DNA of 64,000 nt. It comes from Ciona savignyi. Taxonomy: Eukaryota; Chordata; Ascidiacea; Phlebobranchia; Cionidae. The position numbers and the translations under genes are program-made. Below are positions 45,974 to 59,900 of this stretch, one piece after another. Each line of letters starts with the position of its first letter. The first letter of the stretch is position 1. A model generated the notes under the pieces. The model did not search any database and was not told the DNA's origin. It was given only the letters and a program-made list of their open reading frames with translations. The stretch lies in assembly GCA_000149265.1 (NCBI GenBank), contig CH003298.1, positions 48,744 through 112,743 on the forward strand. The letters run 5' to 3'.

Positions 45974-47355
45974 ACCATAAACTTTGACTAAAAACTAAGT
46001 ATGTTATACTGCAAATGAGGCACGTTTAAATGAGAAAACTTGTTTAACACATAATCCTCCCCATTCGTGAATCCCATGAAAACACGCCATGACGGTAATA
46101 CACAGACATTGTTCCACGACCAATTGGTCAACAGGAATCCGTCTACTAGGTCCACTGCGTCCTCAGGCAAGCCAGTTTAAACAACAACTAATTCAATGTT
46201 TGTATATTAATCGACACGTTAAGATTTGGGTTTGTACTATGCTGACGAATACCCGTTTAATAACGCAGTTTTTCCATCCGCAAGAATAAACACAAGTGTT
46301 CCAACCTATTTTTCCAACACAAGCTCATATCGGCTACCTCTTCGCTTTGCACTATAATATGTTAAACTACACACGACCTTTTAATAAGTTTCCGTTTTTA
46401 GTGTCTTTTGTTCCTTTCTAGCCGATGAAATTTGTACTTTTATTATATTTTTATGGTGTTTCTTCATATTACACAACATTTGCATATTCCCACATTGGCC
46501 AATGACGACCAAGTGACCATATTTCCATTTTGTACCAGATTTAAAAGACAATATATTTTGTCACTTACGAATATAGCAAAAAGCATCTCCAAAAAATCAA
46601 AAGCTCCAAAATATATAAAAATAAGGTACATGTGCAAATTATGCTTCGTTTAAACATTTCCCATCTTGTTACCATGTAAACGTTTTTTTATTGGTCCAAT
46701 TTAAATATCATATTTAAGTCGATATTTACAAGTCAAACAACGACAATAACAATGATATCTAACAAATTGCGCAACTCTGCGTAAGGGGAAAATAAATCGG
46801 GTACAAAATGTAAATATACAACATTCTGATGAAACTCTAGTATAACGTCCACTTTTGCTTCAACTTTAAATCATTTTGGTAAAAAAAAAAATAAAAAAAA
46901 TAATGCTAGGTATTTTAGTCTAATGTTATTTAATTTAAGTGTACTAAATTTACATTGTGACCTTCGGAATACTGTTACACTAACATCGGAATACTGTTAC
47001 ACTAACATTCATTACCCACTGTTAATTAATCATTGCGTCACGCAATTAATTCATTAGTTTCGCTGTGAAAATCGTGTTGCCAACAGTAATTGTCCCTTGA
47101 ACCATACGTGCTAAATATGATCATTAATACTGTGCCATATTCTTCGTTTCTGCTGTGGTGTTATGACAACCAGTCAAATGGTTGTCGAATCAACGTATTC
47201 TCGTGTTTTGTTATTAAATAAAAAAATCAATCAACTTATACTTTCTGGTTTATACTTTCGGGTCATAATTTCGGATAGACGAATCATCTTAGCTTTTTAG
47301 TTTTTAAATTAAAAGACAGGATAAAACAGTAAAACTACTGTAGTTAAAACACGTT
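45974..47355. other. STXBP4 3' flank
   Basis: ATGAGGCACGTTT, the end of the STXBP4 coding sequence, is repeated at 46014-46026. The remainder is AT-rich, with no exon I can support. Confidence 0.5.
46285..46290 (+). terminator. Candidate poly(A) signal AATAAA
   Basis: This is the first clear AATAAA after the STXBP4 stop codon, about 310 bp downstream. Confidence 0.35.
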
Positions 47356-47622
47356 TCTGACAGACTTAGTCTGGTGGTTTAAGTTCGTCGCTTTGAGCCG
47401 AAGGGTTGCAGGGGCGAAACTGGTCGCCAGCTAGTCTGTTGTGTCCTTGGGCAAGGCACCAAACCCACCAGATAAAATGGTCTTATCAAATTGAAGGTAC
47501 GAGTGAATCATACATAACACACTGCAATAGCTCCGGTAAACCGACGGTGTTTGCGAGGTGATCTGACCCCCTTGGTTTTCCCATTTACGGGGATAAACAT
47601 AAATATCCTATTCTATCTTATC
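47356..47622 (+). repeat. SINE-1 copy
   Basis: A plus-orientation copy with an internal deletion, from CTGACAGACTTAGTCTGGTG to ATATCCTATTC. Confidence 0.85.
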
Positions 47623-47989
47623 CAACGTCAGCACAACCTATAGTTCTGAGGGGGATAACTCGTGATCTCCATCTAAAACTTAATATGTATTTCTACAAGT
47701 TAACTTGAGCAAGTTTCAATACAACGCAGCGCATAACGTAACATAACCATCCTTAAAATGAATACGGACTTAACCTGTAAGTTAAGCGTGGAAGGTTTCT
47801 CTTGATGATCAAGCATAAGCTCTTACACATAGCATGTCCACGCATCTAATGCGATATGAAGGACATTGCAGTTATGATACCGGGTTTCAATCGATTTAAA
47901 AATAGAAGCCGACGTCCGGTCATAGAAAGTTATCATACGCGCTTATATGTAAACGTGAATTTCCTTTGCATTTATTGTTTAGGCTGTAA

Positions 47990-48420
47990 AATACGAAATG
48001 TTGTGATACTAGTTTTCGAGCGATTTAAAAAGTGCGGTAAACAAGTGGAACGATGCTCAATTCCGCACGATGGGCCCACTTCAGTGGACGTGGAGAGTTG
48101 TTGGGATTGGATTCCAAAGCAACGCACCGCGGTATCCGAATCGGACTGCGCGCCACCAGAAACTATTCGGGAAAGTGCACCTACTCGTTACTCGACCTGA
48201 GTGGGATCGATAAGCTTTGAGAGCTAGGTTCCGAGCCGCGTCGGAGAGAGAAACTTTCGCTGAGCGGCGACCAATTAACGCGATCTTTTGTGTCAGCGAT
48301 TTTAACTCTTGCCGATTCGGCTTCTAGTGCTGATTAGCAGCGCGGTTTTGTCTGTCTGGCCCGACTACAAAGGCACCTTCAAGTTCGTGTTCGATTCAGT
48401 GAAGCAATTTAGAATGTTTA
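47990..48420. other. GC- and CpG-richer island upstream of the large gene
   Basis: This segment is visibly richer in GC and CpG than its neighbours (GTTCCGAGCCGCGTCGG, GAAACTTTCGCTGAGCGGCG). It lies 2.5 kb before the first recognised exon at 50955. It could be a promoter with an untranslated first exon, or an exon I cannot frame. Confidence 0.3.
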
Positions 48421-48774
48421 AAGCAAGTGTGAAAGTTGGCGCAAAGAGGAAATCGTTTAGATGTGGAATAGAAGTAGAACCCTTAATTTGCAGTAAGAAT
48501 TCTTTTAATTTGGCTTATATTTAATTACTTCAAGTTAGGGTTACTCGGAGCTACAGAAATCATGTTTATTGGGACAATGTAGAAAATGTCAGCATTATAC
48601 TTAAACAATCAAGTCAAACCGTGGTTGATATTGAAAGTCAGGTCTAGTTAACCAACTCCTTGGCAGTAGATCGTTATTGTGCTAATATGCAGTGTTTCTT
48701 TTTTTCCGCCAACTCATTTCAGTTTAGAGGTCTCGTTATGATATTCTCCAATTCCCAGGCGAAATAAAATATTA

Positions 48775-49041
48775 TTAACAACACGCGAATGGATTGCTGT
48801 CAGAAGCCGCGTCCTCGCTTGAGTGTTGGTTCAGCCGGCCCTGGCCAGTTCTGTTGACGCTCCCATGCTTCTGACGGAATTCCGGGTTAGAAAGAGAAAC
48901 CACTGATCCGGTTTTGATTGTTTTTTTAATAGTAAGAGGTTGTAACTCTCTACGGGTTGCCACAACAACTCGACAGGTCACAAGGACTATGTTGTCATCA
49001 TCGAGAAAGATATATAGATGATCCAATAAACGTACTTTCAT
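48775..49041 (-). CDS. Uncharacterised open frame, 88 codons
   Basis: A minus-strand ATG (49041) opens a frame to a stop at 48775. It has a hydrophobic start and a polar C-terminus containing GSVNRTGQGRLNQHSSEDAA. The fourth and following bases after ATGAAA read GTACGT, a strong donor, so the real structure may differ. No homology was recognised. Confidence 0.2.
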   Translation of the reverse strand: MKVRLLDHLYIFLDDDNIVLVTCRVVVATRRELQPLTIKKTIKTGSVVSLSNPEFRQKHGSVNRTGQGRLNQHSSEDAASDSNPFACC

Positions 49042-49089
49042 TTTTTCGTTTTTGTACCAAGTGCTCGTTTTTGGAAAGGTAGGATTGCT

Positions 49090-49310
49090 GGGTCCTAAGT
49101 CAGATTAGTAAGTTGTAACCCGACAGGGGGAAGGTTATAACCCGACAGTGGTGGTAAATGAATCCCAGTTTAATAACGTCCTTTTTCAATTCACGGTGAT
49201 AAAATTGTACTATTTTATTACATACCTCTGATTATTCAAATAACTGGCCAACGCATGACGACTTTTATAAAAATGTGGAACGGTCTATAATAGTTAGCGC
49301 TGGGACAGAC
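49090..49310 (+). repeat. Repeat family D copy 1
   Basis: It shares an ordered set of blocks with 51250-51500: AACCCGACAG, CCCAGTTTAATAACGTCCTT, CACGGTGATAAAA, CCAACGCATGACGACTTTTA, AAAAATGTGGAACGGTC. The block order resembles the 3' body of SINE-1, suggesting a distant relative. Confidence 0.65.
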
Positions 49311-50954
49311 GCAGTCCGTAAACTCTTCGTACAACTTGTGTTAATTGGATCGATTATAACGTAAATACCTTATCGTCGCTTGCAGGTTGTAGGCAAGAAT
49401 GTAAAGTTAGTTACAGACGCTTACTACGCATTTTGCTGGCTGAATAATTGACTGGTAGCTGTTCGTCGATCAAATGGTATATACTGGAACGTAGCAGTCG
49501 ATCGTTTTCCAAGGCCAGAAAGAAAGTTTGGACCAGTGTTGCAATCAAGTCAATATGTTAAGTCACCTTGTGCGCAAGTCACGTCATTTGAAGTTTAAGT
49601 AGTTAGATCAAGTCCACATTTTAACACCAAGCCAAACCAGCTTTTATGGGATTTAAATGAATGCGGTAAGGTTGCTGGACCTGATTTTCAGTTTTTGGAC
49701 TTTCGTAACGTTAATAACAATCTGTGTTTGGTATTAACGGACGGCGCTAAAATATTCAAACATTGACTGGTCTACATTATATCAGTGCTCCCAACCCCCA
49801 AGGCAACGATTTATTCATTAAAAATGTGAGATACTGCCCGATACATTTTAGGCTAACTGTTTCACACGATCAAAGAATGTAGAGAGACCAATGTCACCCT
49901 TAAAAGTCCGCGGTAAAATAATCAAAGGTTTATTAGTCCACGATCAAATTATTCGGTGACTTTAGCTTTAGATGGCTATTTTGTTCGTTAACACGTTTGG
50001 ATTAGGTGACTCACTTTAATCACGCATAGGAGAATGTAGATTTTCCATACTCGGCCAGTGTACTTGAGAATTAAGATTATCCTCTGGAAATTGTTTAAGG
50101 AGTCGCCAATAAGTTTTGAAGCGTCCTTGTGACTGTTACACATTTTAAGTGTTGCGAGAGCGTTTTCGAAGTTGCTTTATTGACAACCATAAGAATAACA
50201 GAGTCCTAAAATACACCCAGAAGTGTTAGCAACGAGCGATATAAAGCAAAATAGGAACAGCGTTGAACTTGATTCGATTAAGAGAGCTCGACAAGGCACG
50301 GTACTAGGCCGGTAACTTGTACTTAAGTACAGAGCCAATAACAAAGAAACAAACTGAGGCGGCGATTTGTATATTGGAAGTTGGGTGAAATGGTTTTTAA
50401 GGTATTGGAATTTGTTAAGAAAAAAACAAATTTCATAAAGTATATTTTAAAAAATAGATTAGACAATCTGAATTTATTCATACGGTTTTACAAGTCGGTG
50501 CATTATACTCCTAAAATGGTTAAATTTTCCTAAGCTGTTGGTAGGTTAACCAGGCCAAATATCGTCATGTATAGCATATTTATTAAAATATACCGCAATA
50601 AAACGTGCGTGGCAACTAAACAACAATGTTTATTGTTATAATTAAAAAAGTAAGCTGTTAACTATAGACAAAATGGTATTTATGTAGTTCTTTAAGCTAT
50701 ACACTTTATTCTATTTTCTGTACACTGAGCCAAACTGCACTTTCCTATTTCGCAGAATATGGCACAAGTTATCGTCACGTTTTCAACATGGAAGTGTGCA
50801 TATAACATTGCCTTTGTTCACTGCATATTGTATTTTAATGTGTTTCCTTTTTAGCAATAAACAATTAATTTAAACCGAAGTAAAGGGCAATAGAAAAAAA
50901 TGTGTCACCCAACGGAAACGGCCAAACTTTAGAAACTGGTTTCTTCTCCAAAGA
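49311..50954. other. Spacer upstream of the large gene
   Basis: No repeat or exon could be supported. The proximal promoter or a 5' UTR of the gene starting at 50955 should lie here or in the island at 47990-48420. Confidence 0.4.
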
Positions 50955-53900
50955 ATGCTACCTGGCGATTCACGCCACGCCAACGATTTCCATTGCTCTA
51001 CATTTGTAAGGGACGACGGACAGAAAGATATACACAGTCAGCCCCCGCAGCTCCAGCTACCGCATTTACCTGGCCAAGTGTGTGCGGTCGATTCGCCAGC
51101 AAGGAACAGTGGTTTCGGCTATAATAACATGAACGTAAGTGGAATGCGAAGAAGCCGTTCACAATAATGTGCAAAAATCTGGCTGCTTGTTGTTTTTTCA
51201 AAGGTATTTCGCGTTTGGATAAGGCGACCCGATAGATCAACCGGTCAGAACATCAAAACCAGCCAAGATCCGCTTGGTTTGTCCTTGGGACATAAAATCT
51301 GTGGATTGATAACTCGAACCCGACAGTGGGGGAAAGTATTCCCAGTTTTATAACGTCCTTGTCTTTTCCCGTTTATGGTGATAAAAACGATCTCTTATAT
51401 CACATAGTCCTGAATATTTAAATAGTTGGACCAACGCATGAGGACTTTTACAAAAATGTAGAACGGTCGTGTGGTCTAATGGTTAGAGCGGCTGATTCTT
51501 ATACACCAGCCAATTTAAAAACGAGTCCAAAAATTAGGACTTCGTAAATTAAAACTTATAAAAAACCAGGGAACATTTAACGACAATTTATAATTTTTTA
51601 TTTATTACAGAGCCCTCCAGGGGAGACCGGTGAACACCAAAATTCAACTGTAAGTCAAATTGAGCTTGTTTTTCTCTTGTTTTTGACATGAGCAAGTTCA
51701 CTTTATAATTTAATTCGAGCAACCAGTTTAGTTTACTGTTTTTACTTTAGTTTTCAGGGATGTACGAGTCCGATTCGAATTACCGGTGGCGAAAAGTACG
51801 AGGCAACCTTGATCTCTTCGTTATGGAGCGCAATGAACGGGTGAGTGCGACTAATACTTAGCATTAATAAGCTTTCACTACTAAAAGCTTATAATGCTGA
51901 TGTACTTCATACGAAATCTGCTGCTTCGGCTTAATTTGTAAGGTGTCACATATTGTTATTTTGAATTTTTCTGCCTTCGACCATTATTCGGGATTGGGTT
52001 CTTCACCAAAACGCTGGTTAATTAAATTTTTAATTACCCATCTTTCCTTATTTCAGTGGTTTTTTAAATTTACGCAATTGTCCTTATTTCAATCAATAAC
52101 CAACAAACTTTGTTTTAAACAGCACTTGACTTCGCTTCAGTGGAAATGGCAAAAAATGTCAAAATCCAGACGAAGGACACCAGTGTACGAGGTAATACAG
52201 TATTTTGTTTTTTGGTGTTACATCTGACGAAGTGAAATTCTAGCAATCCGATTACTATACTGGTCGACCTGCGGATCGTACAGAACAGGACGTTTATAAG
52301 CAAATGCCCGAATCCGCTAGAGCGCGCTCGAGGGCCGAATCGAGGCAGCGAATGCAAGAGGTTGTTGAGAATTGAATTTAGTAACAATATGGCGGCCATT
52401 TTGTTACGTGTAGTGCTAGAAATCCAGGGACAGCTTTTAATAATGAATACAAAATCCGCAAAGGAACTGGACACCTACTTTTATGACCGTTGGAAAAACG
52501 CAGACGACAGGCAAAATGACAACCCGGGCAAGTGCGACGAGGACAGATTAGTGACGGAAAACCAACGAAATGCGAAATATCATGACTCACAGCATGCACC
52601 TAAGCAGTTCCCAGATTATATGAATCAGCAGGTTGTTTTAGGGTGGTGGTATACCGGTGGTTGGGTAGATATTCGAACGAGTTTATAGCGCGGGTTTTTA
52701 CTCCTTTGCGTCGCAAATAGATGTGAATTTGTCCGCTTTAAACAGAGACACGCGCATCAAGTCGATGGGCAGCAACCATCCAAATGGTCGCGATATGGTT
52801 ACAACAACCAGCAAGAACCAGCATACCAACCAGCGTACCAGCAAAGGGTCCACGATTTCCCTTTGGATGGAAGGTATCCTGATGAGGTTCCCGACCCCAG
52901 GGTTTACCCGAACGGCGGACAGTCTGTAAGATGGTCGCCAACGAAAAGGACTGCACGACCGAACCGGGCGGAGAGAGACTACCCTGGGGTCGAAATGGAG
53001 GTTAGGGTGGTGGAGGGTGACGGGCGCACTATAGATCGCGCGTAGATTAGTCTAGATTTACGCCATTTAGTTTGAAAACTCGGTTTGCCAGTCGCATGCA
53101 CCGTCAGAATGGAACTCCGTCTGACGTCAAAATCAACTATATTTGCAACGACCTCAAACATTTGCCTAGGAAATTCACCGTATTATTTTGCTTTAGTGCT
53201 TTCCGGTTGTAATTTGTATTATTTTAATGACGTTTTTATTGACGGTTTGTGTGTTTTTATACTCCTGTTTTGTGGTATTTTTGCTGCTGTTTGCGAGAAG
53301 TCAACAAAAATGTAGTTAAAGGTTTATTTTCTGTGTTCATTTTCTCAACCTTTCTCTATATTGCAGCCACCGAACGAGAGCGGAAACTACGGGCAACAGT
53401 ACTGGGGACGCAAGAGCACGAGGTACCCTCCGAACCCGTACCCCCCACATGACCACCCTGCCTTCCAGAATTACGGCTACGTCCCGGAGTACGGTGGTCC
53501 TATGCATTACCCACCGCACCAACACCACGAATACAACTCGCACCAGTTCGGCTTCCCACAAGGAGCCAATAACAGGGTAAGTTGATCCGATGACCCACAT
53601 TAGCAGGTTTATGTAATACGTGACCGTGTTATTTATATTACATTTGTTTACCGGGCTAGGGTTCGAACATTTGATGAGCTCGTCAGAAAGACCATTTTTA
53701 TATTAAAATCTGTATATGTATCGGTCGCGTTAACAGCTATACTACCGTACCTTTATATTACACTTGTTTAATAAGAAAGGTAACCAGAAAACTGTATCTA
53801 GCTTGGTTTATTGTGTGATAAGAGTTTTGTACGTAAATTTTCTTATCAGGGTGCATATGATAGAAGAGGTGGCGAACCGTGGATGAAAAAAGAGATGCCG

Positions 53901-56900
53901 ACCTACGATTATAACAGGGTAGATAAGCACGTAATAGTTAGTTGCTTCGCTTTATTGCCTTTTAAAAATCTGCTAGAAAAGTAATTCTGGCTTTTGCAAT
54001 AGCCCGATCCGAACAGCGCGATTGCCCAATATGACGGAGATCGTAGATTCGCATCAGGACGTGATCCGTACGGTGATAAGGCTGACACAGAATTAGAGTT
54101 TCCTAACCCTGGTCCACTTGTATCGCCGATTTCAAGGCAGGGCCGTAGACGGTTTCTTGAGAGTCGAGAGGGTTCTGTAAGTTTGTGGTGTTCAGTTGCG
54201 CGGTGGCGGGGTTTGTGTTATAAGGTTTTTATGCTCAATTGTTTATTACCGCGTACAGCGTTTCCGACGAGGACCGTACTACGAAGGCGATGCCGCGACA
54301 GAGCTACGCCGGGGAAGCCTGCCGTTGTCCCGGCGTCAAAGGAGGGAACTTGACGCTGTGAGCACGGTCGCAGAAGACGACGATGAAGTGTTTGCGTCGC
54401 CGTCGCCGAAAAGAAACACGGATCGAAACGAGGGTGCTGAAAACTTGAGGTGGGCGGAAGCACCGCGCACAGTGGCATTTAAAGATTACGGGGATCAGGA
54501 AACTGTCAGTCCTTCTAAAAAACGTGATCTTTCATCGCCTACAATAACCTCACCAAGGGTTCGCAATGCAGAACCGTTGTTCACACAAAACGAATTTCGC
54601 CCATTGCACAAAGAAAACGAAACTAACGACCAATTCACTCCTGATTATCAAAATAACAGAAAACCAGAAAGTGTGACGAACAGCAGAGCTATGGGATATA
54701 CAAGTCCGTATATTGCGTCAAAGCAACCGCCACCATTAAGAGCTGAACATATCTCATCTGTAAAAGAGGACGGAAGCCCGAATGGTACACGATCTCCTGC
54801 CAGTCCGTGCATCTCGTTGGGCTCATCGGCGACATCAAGTGGGAAGCAGAGGAGGAGCGGGAGGAGCAGGAGCGGGAAGAGAGTTGCATTTGCGAGCAGA
54901 AATGATGCAGAGGAAGAGAGAGCATTTTCTCCGAAACGGGAGAAATTGGAGGACTTCCATAATGCTTATCAAGGATCAGACGAATACAATAATGTTCATT
55001 GCGAGAAAACTACACACCCACCTATGGCAACTATGATTAAGAACGATGTAAAAAATACACTGCAGTCACCAGATCTATTTAGACAAACACCTCTTGACCA
55101 AGAAACGACCCAAACCGAAAGCACAAAACACGACACTCAGGAAACGGTGAGTAAACAACCGGATGGTGGATGAATTGAAACCAGTCATTAAGTTGCATTT
55201 TTAAACATGACGCAAAATGTGTTGTCTGAACTCGGCTCGACTAAAATAACTCTAGTAACCCAACTGACCGTTGTTTTATTTCCCCTGTGCTGTCCCATCA
55301 TAGAGAAAAATAGTAGACCATAATAGATTCCAACACAACTTTCGCTGAACTAACATATTTAAGTAAAATATCCAATTTAACTTTGTAGGTCCTGGATATG
55401 GATCACTCCAATAGAAGTCCTGATAATGAAAGACCCCCAGAAATGTCACAGAATAGGGACCCCACTATACACTTGGGCGATCTTGATTTTAGAAGTTGCA
55501 AATCAGCTTCCAATGCCCAGAATATGGTCTTTGCTGAAGAGGCCAAAAAAGACAGTGAAGTTTCAAGTACATCTGGAGAAGATGTAATGGATTCTGTACC
55601 TGAAGATTCAAAACTACCTATTGAAGTTGTCATAAATAGATCTCCAGCTAGTGAGCTATTGGACATACCAGTGGAACAAACGAATTTCGATGAACCTCAA
55701 ACAGTGGATGAAGAGTTTTCACCAAGTGAAAAATCAAAGAGTTCACTTTGGCAACTTGCGAAGAATCTCCAAAAAAGAATGGGAACTAAACTTAACCTCT
55801 ACAGAGAGAGAAGTAAAATGTCGAGCTTATCTTCCACGAGCGGTGAGGTTAAGGCTTCACCTGGTCCCATGTCACAGCAAGCGATACAGGAAACTGTGCA
55901 AACGGATAGCAAAGAAGTAAATGCTTCAGACAAGGAGGTAAATGAAGATTCACTAACGATCTGTTTAAACAAAGAGAATCTTGGTAAAGAAATGGACCAT
56001 ATAAAGCAAAAGAATCCTGATCAGCAGGAAGATTTGAAACATGAATTACAACATCCAGATAACTTTACTGAAAATTGTTCTGATAGTCTTACAAAAGGTG
56101 CAGAATTTCCTAGCTCTCCTACCCCTAGATTGATGGAATCTGAAATGCTAAATCAATCGACTCAAAATGCGAATGAATCCTCTGTTCCACTGAGTAAATC
56201 AAATGACATTTGTTCCTCTGGTTCCTCCATGCGCAACCAACACCTGAAGAGCGAAGGTTCGGATACCTTGAATAAAGAGGAGGAGAGAGAGGCAAAGGTG
56301 GATTGCATGGTTAGGGTGGCAGGGTCATGGGTGGTGAAGTCACACCAGGTCGATGCATGTTTTCATAACACGGTGGTTTAGTCATTGAGAAATCGATATA
56401 TTTGTTTTGCCTCTTGTTCTTGGACATATGGTGGACATTTTCCCTCACGCTTTCACATCTGTCTTCCGTATATTTCCACATCTCATTCTGTAGAGCAAAA
56501 TGCTTGATACATTTTGCAAATACACATTTTTTAACAGGTTGATCACACCTGAAATTATACTTCATGTTGCAACCTTTTAAATGCATCTGTTTTTTTCCAT
56601 TATCAATGCATCACCTACAATTACATACATCATGTTTTTAATTATTTATTGATATTTGACTTTCATCTGCAGCNNNNNNNNNNNNNNNNNNNNNNNNNNN
56701 NNNNNNNNNNNNNNNNNNNNNNNNNNNNNNNNNNNNNNNNNNNNNNNNNNNNNNNNNNNNNNNNNNNNNNNNNATTAAAGAGCAACAGCAGGTTTTAATA
56801 GATTGCATAAAATCAAGCAAAGACATAAATTCTAATCAGTTTATATTCTTGAATTTACCCATGAGTGAAAGGGACGTTACAGCAGGTAATTATCGGATTA

Positions 56901-59900
56901 CTTCGTTCCGATCAGGTTACCAAAACTCTTTTAGTGTTTTAATTAAGATGGACATTACTGTTGTTCTAACCCATTAACCACTTGGTTTAGCCAACATCTA
57001 TTAGCGGTCTTGCTCAAGGACAAACCTACAGGCTTGCGGCTAATTTCGATCACACCACCTTTCGACTGGTAGTAAAACACCCAGATAAGCTTAACTGGAT
57101 AAGCTTAAACCAGATATATAAACACCCGGATAAGCTTAACCCATAACATTCCACTTGGTAAGAGTATTGCCCAGAGACGTACAGCATTTGTGGAACAACA
57201 AACTTTGGATGGTTGGATGGATGCGTCATGTGTATCCTTAAGGGTGGTGAAAAAAATATTTTTACACTGTTGTCCTTTGATTACTCGCATGCACAATCAA
57301 GTTACCGAAGCTATTAGAGTGTGGTGGTTGGCCTAGTGTGGTAACAATACACATCACTTTAAATGGGGTAAAACTAAAAGTAGGGAAAGCGGAAAGAAGG
57401 GAAATGCACACTAAAATGAAGATTAGGGCAGTTTTAAGGTTAGTTCTGGGTTGAGATTAGTGTTTAGGGCAGGGTTAAAATTGATTGCCTTAGTTTTCGT
57501 GAGCATTTTCACTCCTTTCTTGCCTTGTTCCCAGATGGAGGAGGAAATTGTGAACCTCCGGAAGATCCTAAGTGAAGAACTAAAGAGGCAGAAAGAAGGA
57601 AATGATGCTGGAGACAAATTTGATGAAAAGATCGCAGAGATCGAGAGGCAGCTGGATGATCTGGACAAGAAAATGACCAACACAAATGAAAGGTTGAAAG
57701 AAACTGAAATGGAAGGAGTCGAATTAAAGAGACCAAGGGTATAAGAACATTATTTCAATACTTTGTTTATATATTTAATTATTTTAAGTGACATTATTTA
57801 GTTATGATTTCAGTTACTAAAGATTAGTTTTACTATTAAATTATCCAACAAAAAACAAACAAAAAACAGAGTAAAATTAAAATGTGGTTCCTTTTAAATC
57901 GAAGGTAACCCTAAAACACCAAGTCTTTCCTTAATTTTTCTGATGCCAATCATATTACCAGATAAACCATATTAAAGAGATATTTGCTGATTGTTAATTA
58001 AAATCTTGACAAATATTAACTTGAAGATTGCCTCTGGGGAAACGATGGACGAACTCCCTGACAATGCCCCGTTATTTATCCTAGCTGACCCGAAAAACGG
58101 AACTGCTGCGGCACTTGCACAGGGTGGATACTGTGACAGCACGCAGGTACACAGAACTATTAACTGTTTATACCTTAAAGCTTCTTTATGTCAAGGTCAT
58201 TTAGTATTATGTTTCAGTGTTAATATGTTAGATATGATTTTTTAATCTATCAATGGTCATTACAGTGGTAACTGTAACAATAAATGTAAAAAAAATGGCA
58301 GAACAACAAGCAGCAAACACTGCATAGAAAAAAGTAAAACACTACTTTTTATACCTTGTGTAAGAACTTCAGACATTATAACATAGTATCTTATTCCCAA
58401 ACTATTTTTTCCAAAACCATACAGTCAAAACAACTATTTGCAATGACTATAGTCATTATAATAGTCAAATAATAGCATAATGTTGCCTTAATTTAACTAA
58501 TCTAAAAACTTTTTTTTACTTTGTTTCCAACATATGGAAAAATAAGCAGTTTGGTTTATTTTTAAGGAATAATCTAATATATAATACCTTTTATATCACA
58601 GGGTGAGGGCATGATACAACCCCAGAACATATCATATTACAACCATAGTGGCTACCAGGGAAGTTTATCGCCACCATCGTCTTTTACTGCACATCAAGAA
58701 GCATTGGAAGAAACAAAAAAGCAACAAGAACATTTAAAGGTATATGTTTAAGTTGAATCATAGAATGGTCCATATATTCTTGAATTGTAAAGGAATGTTG
58801 TAAACTCTTATTCCTGGAGCTATTGAAGTAAATGAGCTAATTGGCTGGATATTATTTTACAAATTTATCAATTAATTTAGTTGAAGTTACAAAATACAGT
58901 CTTACGATTTACAGTTTTTAACAGCATACTGATGCCTAAATATGGTTAACCAAAAGTATTACTTTAATAATAAATCTTTATATTTGTGTCAATAAGCATA
59001 TATTGTGTCAACAAGCGGTGTTGGTGCTTCACAATATTTACTGCTCAATTAATGAACTTTCTGTGTGAATTGTATTCCCCTTGTGATTGACTGAAACACA
59101 AATGAATAGGATGGGATATTCATGTTTATCCCTGTGAATCGGAAAACCAAATGGGGTAACCCACCGGCAATCGTCAGATTACCTCGCGCCCACCGTGGGG
59201 TTACCAGAGCTATTGCAGTGTGTTGTGTATGATACACACATTCCTTTAATTTGGTACAACTCATTAATCCGCTGGGTTCAGGCAATGCCCATAAAGTGCC
59301 TTGCCCAAGGACACAACCGACTGGCTAGCAACTAGTTTTGAATCTGCAACCCCTCGGTTGAAAGTCGTCACACTAAACCACCAGACTAACCGGTCAGATA
59401 AATTACAAGCTATCCTGAATTATCATTGATTAAAGTTGTTATTATGTACAGGAGGACCTTGAAATGCAAATGGCTGTTTTAAAAGCTGAGCTGGAGCAAC
59501 AGTTACATAGTCAAAGTATAAAACCGGAACTTTCCGGAGAAGTGGGATATGTAAGCCACTGTTAATGTTTTGAACCTGATGGATGAGATTGTGTTTTATC
59601 CTGATGAGTGGAAAAGCAGTATTGATGGATTTATGCACAGTTGTCTTTCTATATACCTTGGATTTATGCACAGTTGATTTTTAATTTATTTTAACACCAC
59701 AATTATAGCTTTTTCTGTCAGGATTACAAACTGTGATATAACAAATAATGGGGTGTGTGTGTGTGTGTGTTAGGGCTGGTAGTATTGGGATTTCTTTGAT
59801 TATTAAAACCACAGAGTATATCCCTTTGGGTGGGAGTTGAGATATGACACATATATTAGGTAACTTACAAAAGTCGATATTGTGGCTAACGAATAGCATG

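Noticed and set aside
52926..53042. Read-through of the 52746 exon as a terminal exon
   Set aside because: The frame does continue to a stop after 53036, but a GAG/GTTAGG donor at 53000 and further in-frame phase-0 exons make a gene end here unlikely. Either donor (52925 or 53000) is possible.
53648..53750. Possible functional tRNA gene
   Set aside because: A- and B-box-like words are present, but the stems and anticodon arm do not pair by eye and related broken copies exist.
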